Shown: positions 1-8,830, numbered from the stretch's first letter. The stretch: 30,402 nt of DNA from JAEHDI01 sp035455185 (GCA_035455185.1 DATIFQ010000074.1:1-30402); one strand, 5' to 3'. The notes: generated by a model from the letters alone, not told the origin. Made by a program: numbers and translations.

Positions 1-1
1 G

Positions 2-2941
2 GCAGGCATCCGCGCGCTGATCGGAGCGGAGATCACGTCGGTGGAAAACTGCCGGTACTCGCTGCTCGCTGAAAACCGCACCGGCTACCAGAGCCTGTGC
101 CGTCTGATCACGAAGATGAAACTGCGGGCGAAGAAGGGCGAAGCGGCGGCCACTCCGGAGGATCTGGCCGAGCACGCCGCCGGACTGATCTGCCTCACCG
201 GCGGGGAGGAAGGGCCACTGGCACTGGCGCTGCGCGGCGGTCCCGAAGAGGGCCGTCGGTGCGCGGAGCGGCTGGTGTCAATCTTCGGAAAAGGCAATGT
301 CTACGCCGAGGTCCAGCGGCATTACGACCGGGAAGAGGAAGCGCGCAACCAAGCGGTGGCCGGCCTGGGGCTGCCGCTCGTCGCCTGCAACGGCGTCAGT
401 CACGCGCGCGAGGAGCAGCGCGAGTTGCTCGACGTGCTCACCTGCGTACGCCACAAGACCACGATCCACGAAGCCGGCCGGCTGCTGGCCAAGAACTCCG
501 AGCGTCACCTGAAAACGCCCGCGGCAATGAAACGACTGTTCGCCGGCCTGCCGGAGGCGATCCACAACGCGGAAGAACTGGCGGCCCGGATCGAATTCAC
601 ACTGGCAAACCTCGGCTACCAGTTTCCGCATTACCCCGTGCCGGCCGGTGAAACGATGAATTCATTTCTGCGCAAACTGACGGAGGAGTGTGCGCGGAAC
701 CGCTACCGCCCGTACCACGAGCGCGCGCGGAAGCAGATCGAACGGGAACTGGCGGTGATCGAGAAGCTCGACTTGGCCGGCTACTTTCTGATCGTCTGGG
801 ACATCGTCCGCTTCTGCCGCGAGAAGGGGATCCTGGCGCAGGGACGGGGCTCCGCCGCCAACAGCGCCGTGTGCTACGTGTTGGGAATCACGGCTGTCGA
901 TCCTGTAGGGATGGAACTGCTGTTCGAGCGGTTCCTCTCCGAGGAGCGCGGCGAGTGGCCGGACATCGACATTGATCTGCCGAGCGGCGAGCGCCGCGAG
1001 CGCGTGATCCAGTACGTTTACCAGCGGTACGGGAAGCTGGGCGCGGCGATGACCGCCAATGTGATCACCTACCGCGACCGGTCGGCGGCACGGGATGTCG
1101 GCAAGGCGCTCGGTTTCGATCCGGACTCGCTGGCCCGGCTGTCGAGCCTGGTGCGCGGGTTTGAATGGGACGACCCGGAGGAGACAGTGGAGCGGCACTT
1201 CCGCGAGGCCGGCTTTGACCTGAACGAACCGCTGGTGGCGAAGTTCATATCGCTGTATGCGCAGGCGCAGGACCTGCCGCGTCACCTCGGGCAGCACTCC
1301 GGCGGCATGGTGATCTGCCAGGGACAACTGGATTCGATCGTGCCGCTGGAGCCGGCCACGATGCCGGGCCGCGTGGTGGTCCAGTGGGACAAAGAAGACT
1401 GCGCCGACATGGGCGTCATCAAGGTGGACCTGCTCGGACTGGGCATGCTGGCGGCAGTCGAGGAATCGCTGGTGCTGATCCGCGATGCGTACGGCGAAGA
1501 GGTGGATCTGGCACACCTGCCGCAGGACGATCCGCTCGTCTACGCCACGTTGCAAAGGGCGGATACCATCGGCATGTTCCAGGTGGAGAGCCGCGCGCAG
1601 ATGTCGTGCCTCCCGCGCCTTCGGCCGGAGAAGTTCTACGACCTGGTGGTTGAGGTGGCGATCATCCGTCCCGGACCCATCGTCGGCAACATGGTTCACC
1701 CGTACCTTCAGCGGCGGCAGGGGCTGGAACCGGTCGTCTATCCGCACCCGTCACTCGAGCCGGTGCTGAAGAGGACACTCGGCGTACCGCTTTTCCAGGA
1801 GCAGTTGCTGCGCATGGCGATGACGGTGGCCGGATTCACAGGCGGCGAGGCCGAGGAGTTACGGCGCGCGATGGGATTCAAGCGCTCCGAAAAACGGATG
1901 CGTGAGATCGAGGTGAAACTGCGGCAGGGAATGGATCGCAACGGCATCGACAAGACAGCTCAGGACGAGATCGTGAAGTCGATCACGTCGTTCGCGCTGT
2001 ACGGTTTTCCGGAGTCGCACGCGGCCAGCTTTGCACTGATCGCTTATGCCAGCGCTTACCTGAAGTGTCACTACCTGGCTGCGTTCACGGCAGCGCTGTT
2101 GAACAACCAACCGATGGGGTTCTACCACCCCGCCACGCTGATCAAGGACGCGCAGCGGCACGGCTCGCACTTCAAAACGGCAGACGTGACGCAATCGGGA
2201 CGTACGTGCACGGTAGAGGACGACAACGGCAAAAAGTGCGTGCGGCTGGGACTGAACTACGTAAAGGGCCTTCGCGCCGAGATGGCGGCGGCGATCGTGG
2301 AGCAGCGAGAACGGGCGTCCTTTCGGAGCATCGAGGACCTGACCGCGCGCGTGCCGCTGCGGAAAGATGAACTGGCGACTCTGGCCGAGGTGGGTGCGTT
2401 GAACTCTTTAGAGCGGGAGGGTCACCGCCGGTCCGCCCTCTGGGACGCCGCTCTGGCAGTGCGGCCGGCAGGCGAGTTGTTCGCCGGGTCCGGAGAGAAC
2501 GGTTCGCGCTCGCCGCTTGCTTCCATGACTTTGCCCGAACGGCTGCTGGCCGATTTCCGTAACACGGGGGTAACCATCGGCCCGCACCCGATGCGACTGC
2601 ACCGCGAGCGGATGAGGACAATGGGCGTGAAGAGCGCCGCCGAGCTTAAGGGCCTGCGAAACGGACGGCCGGTGCGGATCGGTGGGTGCGTGATCTGCCG
2701 GCAGCGTCCCGGGACGGCGAAAGGCTTTCTCTTCATCAGCCTTGAGGACGAGACCGGAGTTGCGAACGCGATCGTCACGCCCGATCTCTTCACCGAATAC
2801 CGGACGGTGATCGTGAACGCGCCGTATCTGTTGATCGACGGCGCCCTTCAGAACCAGGAAGGCGTCATCCACGTCCGTGCCCGCCACATCGAAGCGTTAC
2901 CCCTCGGAGCGGCGACGGTGACGTCGCGGGATTTCTGTTGA
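2..2941 (+). CDS. dnaE2: Error-prone DNA polymerase DnaE2/ImuC (5' partial)
   Basis: This is a C-family DNA polymerase alpha subunit of the DnaE2 (ImuC) type, which carries out mutagenic translesion synthesis after DNA damage. The frame is open from base 2, so the true start and the first part of the PHP domain lie outside the window. About 980 residues are present against a usual 1,030-1,080. The PHP-like region runs to about base 600. The polymerase core follows, with the GRGSAANS motif near 845, the catalytic PDIDIDL motif (Asp codons 962-976) and the third catalytic Asp in KVDLLGLG (1427-1429). The helix-hairpin-helix region and a C-terminal OB fold (about 2670-2800) complete it. The terminal SRDF motif is typical of DnaE2 and distinguishes it from replicative DnaE1. 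The usual partners imuA and imuB would lie upstream, if present. No terminator is obvious downstream. Confidence 0.95.
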   Translation, partial: AGIRALIGAEITSVENCRYSLLAENRTGYQSLCRLITKMKLRAKKGEAAATPEDLAEHAAGLICLTGGEEGPLALALRGGPEEGRRCAERLVSIFGKGNVYAEVQRHYDREEEARNQAVAGLGLPLVACNGVSHAREEQRELLDVLTCVRHKTTIHEAGRLLAKNSERHLKTPAAMKRLFAGLPEAIHNAEELAARIEFTLANLGYQFPHYPVPAGETMNSFLRKLTEECARNRYRPYHERARKQIERELAVIEKLDLAGYFLIVWDIVRFCREKGILAQGRGSAANSAVCYVLGITAVDPVGMELLFERFLSEERGEWPDIDIDLPSGERRERVIQYVYQRYGKLGAAMTANVITYRDRSAARDVGKALGFDPDSLARLSSLVRGFEWDDPEETVERHFREAGFDLNEPLVAKFISLYAQAQDLPRHLGQHSGGMVICQGQLDSIVPLEPATMPGRVVVQWDKEDCADMGVIKVDLLGLGMLAAVEESLVLIRDAYGEEVDLAHLPQDDPLVYATLQRADTIGMFQVESRAQMSCLPRLRPEKFYDLVVEVAIIRPGPIVGNMVHPYLQRRQGLEPVVYPHPSLEPVLKRTLGVPLFQEQLLRMAMTVAGFTGGEAEELRRAMGFKRSEKRMREIEVKLRQGMDRNGIDKTAQDEIVKSITSFALYGFPESHAASFALIAYASAYLKCHYLAAFTAALLNNQPMGFYHPATLIKDAQRHGSHFKTADVTQSGRTCTVEDDNGKKCVRLGLNYVKGLRAEMAAAIVEQRERASFRSIEDLTARVPLRKDELATLAEVGALNSLEREGHRRSALWDAALAVRPAGELFAGSGENGSRSPLASMTLPERLLADFRNTGVTIGPHPMRLHRERMRTMGVKSAAELKGLRNGRPVRIGGCVICRQRPGTAKGFLFISLEDETGVANAIVTPDLFTEYRTVIVNAPYLLIDGALQNQEGVIHVRARHIEALPLGAATVTSRDFC

Positions 2942-2990
2942 AGCGAGCAGGCAGAAGCGACCCTCTCGGATCAGGGCAACTCGCCGCGAT

Positions 2991-3200
2991 TCACGGCAGA
3001 CGCTGGTACACCAACACGTCCGCGGCTTCCGTGTTCAGGCGGTCCGCGTGGCGGTTGATGATTTCAGCGTCCGCAGCGTCACGGCGGGCTTTCTCGAGGC
3101 GTGCCAGATAGAACCGGACCGCTCTTTCTACAAAGGCAGAGCGATCTGCATTCGCCCGGTCAATTCTCTCCAGAAGGTCCAAAGGGAGTGTGACTGGCAA
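2991..3200 (-). CDS. Orphan ribbon-helix-helix antitoxin-like protein
   Basis: This is a small protein of about 69 residues. Its start (VTLPLDLLERID) and its SAFVERAVRFYL segment match the strand and helix pattern of ribbon-helix-helix DNA-binding antitoxins of the MazE/CopG kind. The tail, rich in NRHADRLN and ending VLVYQ, is the part that normally binds a MazF-like toxin. No ATG lies at the expected place. The only good candidate is TTG at 3198-3200, with a weak ribosome site. An upstream extension to 3377 is possible but has no domain-like content. No toxin follows, because dnaE2 ends 50 bases downstream. The gene runs head to head into the M56 peptidase gene and overlaps its 5' end by 11 bases. 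It may be an orphan antitoxin or a remnant. The family assignment is reasonable; expression is uncertain. Confidence 0.6.
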   Translation of the reverse strand: MPVTLPLDLLERIDRANADRSAFVERAVRFYLARLEKARRDAADAEIINRHADRLNTEAADVLVYQRLP

Positions 3201-4593
3201 CGCAGTCTGGCTGATCGCATCCTGGCGGCTAGCCCTTCCGGCCGGGTTGCTCGCATGGGCCGGGGCCCAGGTGGGCGGGTTGCTTCCCTCCCCCGCGTGG
3301 CAGGCGATCGCCGGAATTGCACCGCTCGCCGGGCGCCTGACGCCATCCGCGAACGCCGCGCCACCACAGGCCCACATCGCTCACCACGAGATCTACTGCG
3401 CCATGACGGTGGTATGGCTGGCGGGGATCCTTACGTGCCTGCTTCGATGGCACCGGCAGCTCCGGACCGGCGGCAGGGTGCACCGAGAGCCGAATCAATT
3501 CGAGCGGCAGGCTTTCCAAACCGCTGAGGAAGGCACGGGGCTTCACCAACGTGTCCGCCTTGTGATCTCGGCAGGCCCGACGGAGCCCGTGCTCCGGGGA
3601 ATCCTGCGCCCGCGGATCATCCTGCCTGAGGGCCTCTCCGGCGTCCTGAGCCCTCAGGAACTCGTGACCGTGCTTTCGCACGAGCTGGTCCACGCGATGC
3701 GTCGTGACAATCTAACGGCCGCCCTGCATCGCGCCGTTGCATGCGTGTTGTGGTTCCACCCGGCCGCGTGGTGGATCGAGCGCCGCATGGCCGAGGAGCG
3801 GGGGCATGCGTGCGATGAAGCTGTGGTCCGGCGCGGCGCCGTGCGGGAGGATTACGCCTCGGCGCTGCTCATGACTTGCCGATTCTGTGCGGGTTGCGCA
3901 ACCGCGGGTGTCTCGGGAGTGACCGGTGGAACAAACATGAAAGAACGAATCGAGCGGATCATCCACGCACCGGCGCGGCCGGCGGCACGGCGCGCGCTGG
4001 CGCTGGTTGCGGCAGTCATTGTGGCGGCGGTGTGGCCCGCGGTTGGAGCGTTCCTTGTTCAGGCGGGCGAGTCGGGCGTCAAGAAGCTACTGCCTGGCAT
4101 CGAGTGGGTACGAATCATGAGCGCGGGAAAGGTGGTCTACGATTCGTCCCAGGCCGGCCCCGCGGCCGCGCCGGATGCGTTTCTGGCGCGTTCGCGGACC
4201 GCGCCCTCGGGTCTCACGGCCCCTTATCGAAAATGGCTCGAGGAGGACGTTACCTATCTGATCACCGATGCCGAGAGGGCCGAGTTTTTGAGACTCCCCT
4301 CGGATTCGGACCGGGAGCGATTCATCGAGCGGTTCTGGAAGGGGCGCGATCCGAGTCCCGGCACGGCTGCGAACGAGTTTAAGGAAGAGCACTATCGGCG
4401 CATCCATTATGCCAACGAGCGATTCCGGGACGACGGTCCGGGCTGGCGAAGCACCCGCGGCCGCGTGTACGTCAAACTCGGACCGCCCGATGAGATCGAA
4501 TCTCACCCCCGCGATCGTTACGAGGCTTGGAAGTACGCCCGTTGGGGCAATCTTCCGCAGTCGCTTTTTGTAAAGTTTGTCCTGCCGGAATAG
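3190..4593 (+). CDS. M56 (BlaR1-like) membrane metallopeptidase fused to a GWxTD-like domain, N-terminally short
   Basis: This 467-residue membrane protein has a zinc peptidase of the M56/BlaR1 type, with HELVH at residues 164-168 followed by a conserved RRDN. Hydrophobic helices lie near residues 5-30, 75-92 and 255-275. Residues about 325-467 match the GWxTD-domain pattern: KWLEEDV, then FIERFWKGRDP, then GRVYVKLGPPDEI. The naming motif is altered (GWRST instead of GWxTD). M56 proteins normally start with one more transmembrane helix before the segment seen here as AVWLIAS, so about 35 residues appear to be missing. The GTG at 3190 is the best start; the frame is open back to 3115. No BlaI-type repressor is next to it and there is no penicillin-sensor domain, so a beta-lactam role is not supported. 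The protein could be a membrane-bound regulatory protease or a decaying gene. Confidence 0.8.
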   Translation: MTGNAVWLIASWRLALPAGLLAWAGAQVGGLLPSPAWQAIAGIAPLAGRLTPSANAAPPQAHIAHHEIYCAMTVVWLAGILTCLLRWHRQLRTGGRVHREPNQFERQAFQTAEEGTGLHQRVRLVISAGPTEPVLRGILRPRIILPEGLSGVLSPQELVTVLSHELVHAMRRDNLTAALHRAVACVLWFHPAAWWIERRMAEERGHACDEAVVRRGAVREDYASALLMTCRFCAGCATAGVSGVTGGTNMKERIERIIHAPARPAARRALALVAAVIVAAVWPAVGAFLVQAGESGVKKLLPGIEWVRIMSAGKVVYDSSQAGPAAAPDAFLARSRTAPSGLTAPYRKWLEEDVTYLITDAERAEFLRLPSDSDRERFIERFWKGRDPSPGTAANEFKEEHYRRIHYANERFRDDGPGWRSTRGRVYVKLGPPDEIESHPRDRYEAWKYARWGNLPQSLFVKFVLPE

Positions 4594-4603
4594 GCGGCGG
4601 GAG

Positions 4604-5320
4604 TTACAAGCCGGGCTGCGCGAAGGCGCGGCGTCGTCTATCCAGTGCGGTCTGGAAATGCTGCGCGCATGCCGCTCTGGCGCCGGCGGCGTCTCGCCGC
4701 TTGATCGCCTCGTAGAGTTGCCGGTGGAGTTGCGCGGTGATTCCGGACACCGTGGGAGGCAACATGACCTCGCGAGTCATCTGCCGCGTCAGGTGGAGGA
4801 GGAGCGTGATGAGATTCTGAAGGACGACGTTGCGGGCCGCTTTCGCGATGCACAGATGGAACTCGACGTCCGCTTCCCCAAGGACAACATTCGTGAAACC
4901 CTCGGCTTCCATCCGGAGAACGAGTGCCTCGATCGCCGACAGTTCCTCGTCTGTTGCCCGTTCAGCCGCAAGCGCAGCCAGTTCACCCTCAAGGACGCGC
5001 CTCGCCTCATAGAGTTGGCTGAAACTGTCCGGACCCGTACCCGAAATCGCCCATAGCAGCGGCCGGGTGAGAAAGCCATTTTGGCTGGAAACGAAGGTTC
5101 CCTCTCCCTGCCGCATCTCGATCATTCCGAGAACCTGGAGACCTTTCAGCGCTTCGCGCAGGGAGGCCCGGCCTACACCGAGGCGCCGGCACAACTCGCG
5201 CTCGCCCGGTAACCGGTCACCATCTTTCCAATCACCCGCCAGAATATAGCCGAGCAGCGTTCGGCACACTTCGATACTGACCGTTGTTCGGGACACCGGA
5301 ACCAGAAAATCGGCGTTCAT
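4604..5320 (-). CDS. GntR-family transcriptional regulator, FadR subfamily (FCD domain)
   Basis: This 238-residue DNA-binding repressor or activator has an N-terminal winged helix at residues about 10-78 (RLPGERELCRRLGVGRASL, then GEGTFV). A C-terminal helical FCD ligand-binding domain covers about 100-225. The FCD metal-binding pattern is visible as D151, H155, H199 and H221. FCD domains usually bind small carboxylic or sugar acids with a metal ion; the ligand here is unknown. The ATG at 5318-5320 is preferred because a GGGA-like ribosome site lies just upstream; a TTG at 5359 would add 13 residues. The gene diverges from a TonB-dependent receptor. The receptor promoter region carries a perfect match to the FadR-subfamily operator, so the receptor is the most likely target. 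It ends 10 bases from the convergent M56 gene. Confidence 0.93.
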   Translation of the reverse strand: MNADFLVPVSRTTVSIEVCRTLLGYILAGDWKDGDRLPGERELCRRLGVGRASLREALKGLQVLGMIEMRQGEGTFVSSQNGFLTRPLLWAISGTGPDSFSQLYEARRVLEGELAALAAERATDEELSAIEALVLRMEAEGFTNVVLGEADVEFHLCIAKAARNVVLQNLITLLLHLTRQMTREVMLPPTVSGITAQLHRQLYEAIKRRDAAGARAACAQHFQTALDRRRRAFAQPGL

Positions 5321-5337
5321 CGCATTCCCGTCAAGAC

Positions 5338-5366
5338 ACTCTAGCACAGGAATAAACAAGTTTCAA
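5338..5366 (-). promoter_or_regulatory. Candidate promoter of the GntR regulator gene
   Basis: On the minus strand TTGAAA (5361-5366) is followed after 17 bases by TAGAGT (5338-5343). Transcription would start about ten bases before the ATG at 5320. The -35 box is good and the -10 box mediocre. The imperfect operator-like repeat lies next to the -35 box, which would suit autoregulation. Confidence 0.4.
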
Positions 5367-5395
5367 GTCTACTGGTATGGACATCAGTCCAGACT
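5366..5395. promoter_or_regulatory. Imperfect inverted repeat, possible second FadR-type operator
   Basis: AGTCT (5366-5370) and AGACT (5391-5395) form outer inverted arms. ACTG (5371-5374) and CAGT (5385-5388) form inner arms, with a centre shifted by one base. The left half shares CTACTGGT exactly with the consensus operator at 5483-5497, but the half-site spacing is six instead of three. It is either a weak second site for the adjacent GntR regulator or a chance resemblance. Confidence 0.35.
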
Positions 5396-5442
5396 AGAGT
5401 TCGTTTCTGTAAATAACTGATATTAATGCTTAAAAAAACTTC

Positions 5443-5471
5443 TTGACAGTCGTATTGCCGGGCAGTAAAAT
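5443..5471 (+). promoter_or_regulatory. Sigma-70 promoter of the TonB receptor gene
   Basis: TTGACA (5443-5448) is a perfect -35 box. After exactly 17 bases comes TAAAAT (5466-5471), one base from consensus. The predicted transcript begins near 5478, about 30 bases before the GTG start. The surrounding stretch is clearly AT-rich compared with its neighbours. This is the strongest promoter seen in the window. Confidence 0.8.
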
Positions 5472-5482
5472 CTATTCTGACT

Positions 5483-5497
5483 ACTGGTCCTACCAGT
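5483..5497. promoter_or_regulatory. Predicted FadR-subfamily GntR operator
   Basis: ACTGGT-CCT-ACCAGT is a perfect 6-base inverted repeat with a 3-base centre. It contains TGGTCCTACCA, which fits the FadR-subfamily consensus TNGTNNNACNA at every fixed position. It lies just after the predicted transcription start and just before the ribosome site (GGAGG, 5499-5503) of the receptor gene. A bound regulator would be expected to block transcription. The divergent FadR-type gene is the obvious candidate binder. Confidence 0.75.
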
Positions 5498-5507
5498 TGG
5501 AGGTTAT

Positions 5508-8500
5508 GTGAAGCACCTAGTCATCGCATGTCTACTCATTCTCGCTGTCTGCGGTTTGGCTTTCTCGCAGACTACCTTCGCAACCATCACGGGGACGGTC
5601 ACGGACGCCTCGGGCGCGGTTGTGCCCCAGGCGAACGTCACTGTCACCAACCTCGAAACAAACATCACCACCACCGCAACCTCGAATGAGGCAGGTGTTT
5701 ATTCGGCTGCCCAGTTGCGCGAGGGCAACTACTCGTTGAAGGCCGAAGCCCCCGGCTTCGCGCCCTTCGTCACACAGGGCATCACCCTGACCGCACGAGA
5801 CATCCGCCGCTTGGACGTCACACTACAGGTGGGCGCCACGAGCACGGCCGTGGAAGTCTCGGCCGGGGCCACACTGATCGAAACCGAGACCGCCCGAATC
5901 TCCAATACACAGAACGACAGACTGATGAAGAGCATGCCTCTCAACGCCCGCTGGTTGTGGGCGTATTTCAATCAGGTGCCGAACATGATCAACGGCAGCG
6001 ACGGCTACCGCTTCGCAGGCAGCACCGGCAACGAGAACAACTGGTCCATTGATGGAACCACCATGAACGATGGACAGGGCTGGGCGATCGGCCCGCAGTT
6101 GAACTACATCGAGTCGTTCCAGGAAGTCAAGGTCGATATGGCCAACAACACCGCCGAGTTCGGCGCAATCGGCCACGTCGACGTCGTCACCAAGTCGGGC
6201 ACTAATGAACTGCACGGCAGCGTGTACGACACGTTCATGACGCCCGGGCTCCGAGCCCGCAATTTCTTCTCAGATAGCATTTGGACCGGCCGGTTCCACA
6301 TTTTTGGCGGCAGTATCGCCGGACCAGTCTACATCCCGAAGGTTTACAACGGCAAGAACAAGACGTTCTTCTTCTTTTCCATGGAGCGGTCCGCCGGAAA
6401 CGCTAGCTTCACCAATCTCAACCCGACCGTTCCAATTGCAGCCTGGCGGCAGGGCGACTTTTCCGGTCTGCGGGACGAAGGCGGCAACCCCATCACGATT
6501 TACGACCCAACGACCGGCTCGCCGTTCCCGAATAACAGGATTCCAGCGGGCAGTATCAACAACGTCAGCAAACTGATCCAGGACCAGTACTACCCGCTCC
6601 CCAACTTCGGCGACCCAAACGTGTTCCAGGCAAACAACTACCGCGAGATCAAGACGATGCCCTGGAGCGTCCCAATCAGCCGAACTCTGCGTCTCGATCA
6701 CCACTTCTCCGACAAAAACTTCGTGTATGGCCGTGCGATTATCACCAACGGACCGGCGACCTGGTGGGAATCCAACCTGCCGACGGTCGGCCTGCACCGC
6801 CAGACGCGGCCGACGCGATCGGCAACCGTCTCTTACACCCACGTCTTCAGCGCATCGTTGATTAACGAGGCGCGCTGGGGCATGGACTACAACAACATCC
6901 CCTCCGAGGGTCCGGTGCGAGGCTACGACGAGGTAAAGCGGCTGGGCCTGACCGGCTTGGCCCCGAACCTTCCGGACGTCCCCGGCTTGCTCCAGGTGAA
7001 CTGGTCCGGCATCGGGCTGCAAGGGATCTCCCAGGAGAACGGAAACAACCCTGGTTTCCGAAATCACAACGAGCAGTGGATGGACCACGTGAGCTGGTTC
7101 CGCGGCCGGCACACGTTCAAGTTCGGCGTGGATCTTGCCCGGGTCGAGGGTGACGATTTCTCCATCCCCGGAAACCTGTTTGGTGCCGTGAACTTCTCGA
7201 ACAAGTTCACGAGCCTCAACAAGGCAGGTGAGGTTGGCGGCCATCCCTACGCCGACTTCCTGCTGGGCATCCCGACGTACTCCTCCCGTGCCTTTCCGTC
7301 ATTGCTGCTCGAAAGGAACCGCTGGCAGTACGCCACCTACTTCGCCGACGAGTTCAAGGTCACGCCGAGTCTGACCCTGAACGTCGGACTGCGCTACCAA
7401 CTGCACCAGCCCTGGCGCGAGAACCACGGCCGGATGTCGATCTTCGACATTGGCTCGGGCAGCATCGTCGTCCCTGACGCCTCGATTGCACAGATCAGCC
7501 CACTGTTCCCTACGAGTTACGTAAACGTTGTGAGCGCGTCCAGCGCCGGGCTGCCGTCGGAGACCTTGATCCGGCCCGACAAGAACGACTTCGCTCCCCG
7601 GGTCAGTCTGGCCTGGCGCCCGTTCGGAAACAACACGGTTTTGCGCGCGGGCTACGGCATCTTCTACGAGGTGACGCCGTTTGATTTCACCTCTTCCGGC
7701 AGTCCGTTCCAGCTTGCGGAACCGGGCTTCACGAACCCGGCCGACAATCCGCTTGTGATTCTCCCGCGCGTATTCCCGGATCGCGCTATCGGGTCGCCTT
7801 ACGCCACCGTGAATCTTCCCAGTGCCGTCAACCCTGGACTGATCACGCCTCGGAGCCAGCAGTACAACGCGACCATCGAGCACCAGCAGTGGAACACCGG
7901 CTTCCGCCTGTCTTACATCGGCACGGCGCAGCGCCAGGGAAGCTACTCGTATAACTACAACTCCCCGATTCCGGACGACCGCCCGTTCACCTCCAAGGCA
8001 CGGCCGTTCCAACAGTACCCCGAGATCATGTATCGAACCAACGGAGCGGGTCACCAGTACCACGGCCTGAGCGCCGAAGTGAAACGATCGATGGTCAAGA
8101 ACCTCTATTTCCAGGCCGCCTATACCTTGGCTCGTGACCGCTACGACGCCTTCCGCTGGGGCACGATCGAGAACCCGTTCGACCGGCACCGTGAAGTCGG
8201 CAACGCATTCGATATGCCGCGGCATCGGGTGACGGCGAACTGGGTGTGGGATCTTCCCTTTGGGAAGGGAAGGAAGTTTGGAGGAAACGTCAATCGCTGG
8301 GTCAATCTGATTGCCGGCGGCTGGGTCCTTTCCGGGACTTATGCTTTCCACTCCGGAAACTTCCTCACTCCGTACTGGAGCGGACCGGATCCTGTGGGCA
8401 TTGCGTACACGGAAAGCGACGCCCCGTGGGTTACGCTGCGCCCCGATCAACTCCGGGATCCGAACCTTCCATCCGGCCAGCGCACCATCGAGCGCTGGTT

Positions 8501-8801
8501 TGACACAACCGCATTTGCCGCACCCCAAAAGGGCCGTTTCGGCACAGCCGCCAAGGGTACCATCCGGGGGCCGCGCTGCAACGTTCTGAATGCGGGCATT
8601 CAGAAGGAGTTGATCTTCAGTGAACGCGGCCGTGTGATCCTGGAGATGACCTCACGCAACGTGCTCAACCACCCGAACTTCAACAACCCAGATATGAACA
8701 TCTCCAACACCGGCAGCGTCGGCCGGATAAGTTGGGCCGGCGGCATCTCTGATGACGGCGGGCCACGCGAAGAGCGCCTCGGTCTCCGCATCGAATTCTA
8801 G
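5508..8801 (+). CDS. TonB-dependent outer-membrane receptor, Oar/carboxypeptidase-regulatory-domain type
   Basis: This 1,097-residue outer-membrane transporter imports a substrate, probably a saccharide or peptide, using TonB energy. A signal peptide (residues 1-20, cleavage after AFS) leads to a carboxypeptidase-regulatory-like beta domain at about 23-118 (ITGTVTDASGAVVPQ). The plug domain follows at about 125-240 (WSIDGTTMNDG, VVTKSGTNELHGS). The rest is a beta barrel, and the chain ends in Phe (GLRIEF), as barrels of this kind do. The start is GTG at 5508, set by GGAGG four bases upstream; the ATG at 5506 runs straight into a stop. Its promoter and FadR-type operator are listed separately. 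A strong terminator follows, so it is probably transcribed alone. No SusD-like partner is present. The substrate cannot be read from the sequence. Confidence 0.95.
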   Translation: MKHLVIACLLILAVCGLAFSQTTFATITGTVTDASGAVVPQANVTVTNLETNITTTATSNEAGVYSAAQLREGNYSLKAEAPGFAPFVTQGITLTARDIRRLDVTLQVGATSTAVEVSAGATLIETETARISNTQNDRLMKSMPLNARWLWAYFNQVPNMINGSDGYRFAGSTGNENNWSIDGTTMNDGQGWAIGPQLNYIESFQEVKVDMANNTAEFGAIGHVDVVTKSGTNELHGSVYDTFMTPGLRARNFFSDSIWTGRFHIFGGSIAGPVYIPKVYNGKNKTFFFFSMERSAGNASFTNLNPTVPIAAWRQGDFSGLRDEGGNPITIYDPTTGSPFPNNRIPAGSINNVSKLIQDQYYPLPNFGDPNVFQANNYREIKTMPWSVPISRTLRLDHHFSDKNFVYGRAIITNGPATWWESNLPTVGLHRQTRPTRSATVSYTHVFSASLINEARWGMDYNNIPSEGPVRGYDEVKRLGLTGLAPNLPDVPGLLQVNWSGIGLQGISQENGNNPGFRNHNEQWMDHVSWFRGRHTFKFGVDLARVEGDDFSIPGNLFGAVNFSNKFTSLNKAGEVGGHPYADFLLGIPTYSSRAFPSLLLERNRWQYATYFADEFKVTPSLTLNVGLRYQLHQPWRENHGRMSIFDIGSGSIVVPDASIAQISPLFPTSYVNVVSASSAGLPSETLIRPDKNDFAPRVSLAWRPFGNNTVLRAGYGIFYEVTPFDFTSSGSPFQLAEPGFTNPADNPLVILPRVFPDRAIGSPYATVNLPSAVNPGLITPRSQQYNATIEHQQWNTGFRLSYIGTAQRQGSYSYNYNSPIPDDRPFTSKARPFQQYPEIMYRTNGAGHQYHGLSAEVKRSMVKNLYFQAAYTLARDRYDAFRWGTIENPFDRHREVGNAFDMPRHRVTANWVWDLPFGKGRKFGGNVNRWVNLIAGGWVLSGTYAFHSGNFLTPYWSGPDPVGIAYTESDAPWVTLRPDQLRDPNLPSGQRTIERWFDTTAFAAPQKGRFGTAAKGTIRGPRCNVLNAGIQKELIFSERGRVILEMTSRNVLNHPNFNNPDMNISNTGSVGRISWAGGISDDGGPREERLGLRIEF

Positions 8802-8830
8802 ACTCAGTCGAATTGACGTACAACCCCAAG

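Noticed and set aside
662..1747. Long minus-strand open frame inside dnaE2
   Set aside because: It lies across the polymerase catalytic motifs of a clear gene and its translation shows no domain or signal.
2991..3377. 128-codon form of the antitoxin gene
   Set aside because: The extra 59 codons lie opposite the M56 gene and look like a shadow of it; domain content begins only near 3200.
3190..4593. Beta-lactam sensor (BlaR1/MecR1) function for the M56 protein
   Set aside because: There is no penicillin-binding sensor domain and no BlaI repressor next to it; only the peptidase part is shared.
6270..7244. Minus-strand open frame inside the TonB receptor gene
   Set aside because: The receptor is supported by signal peptide, plug and barrel end; the opposite frame has no features.
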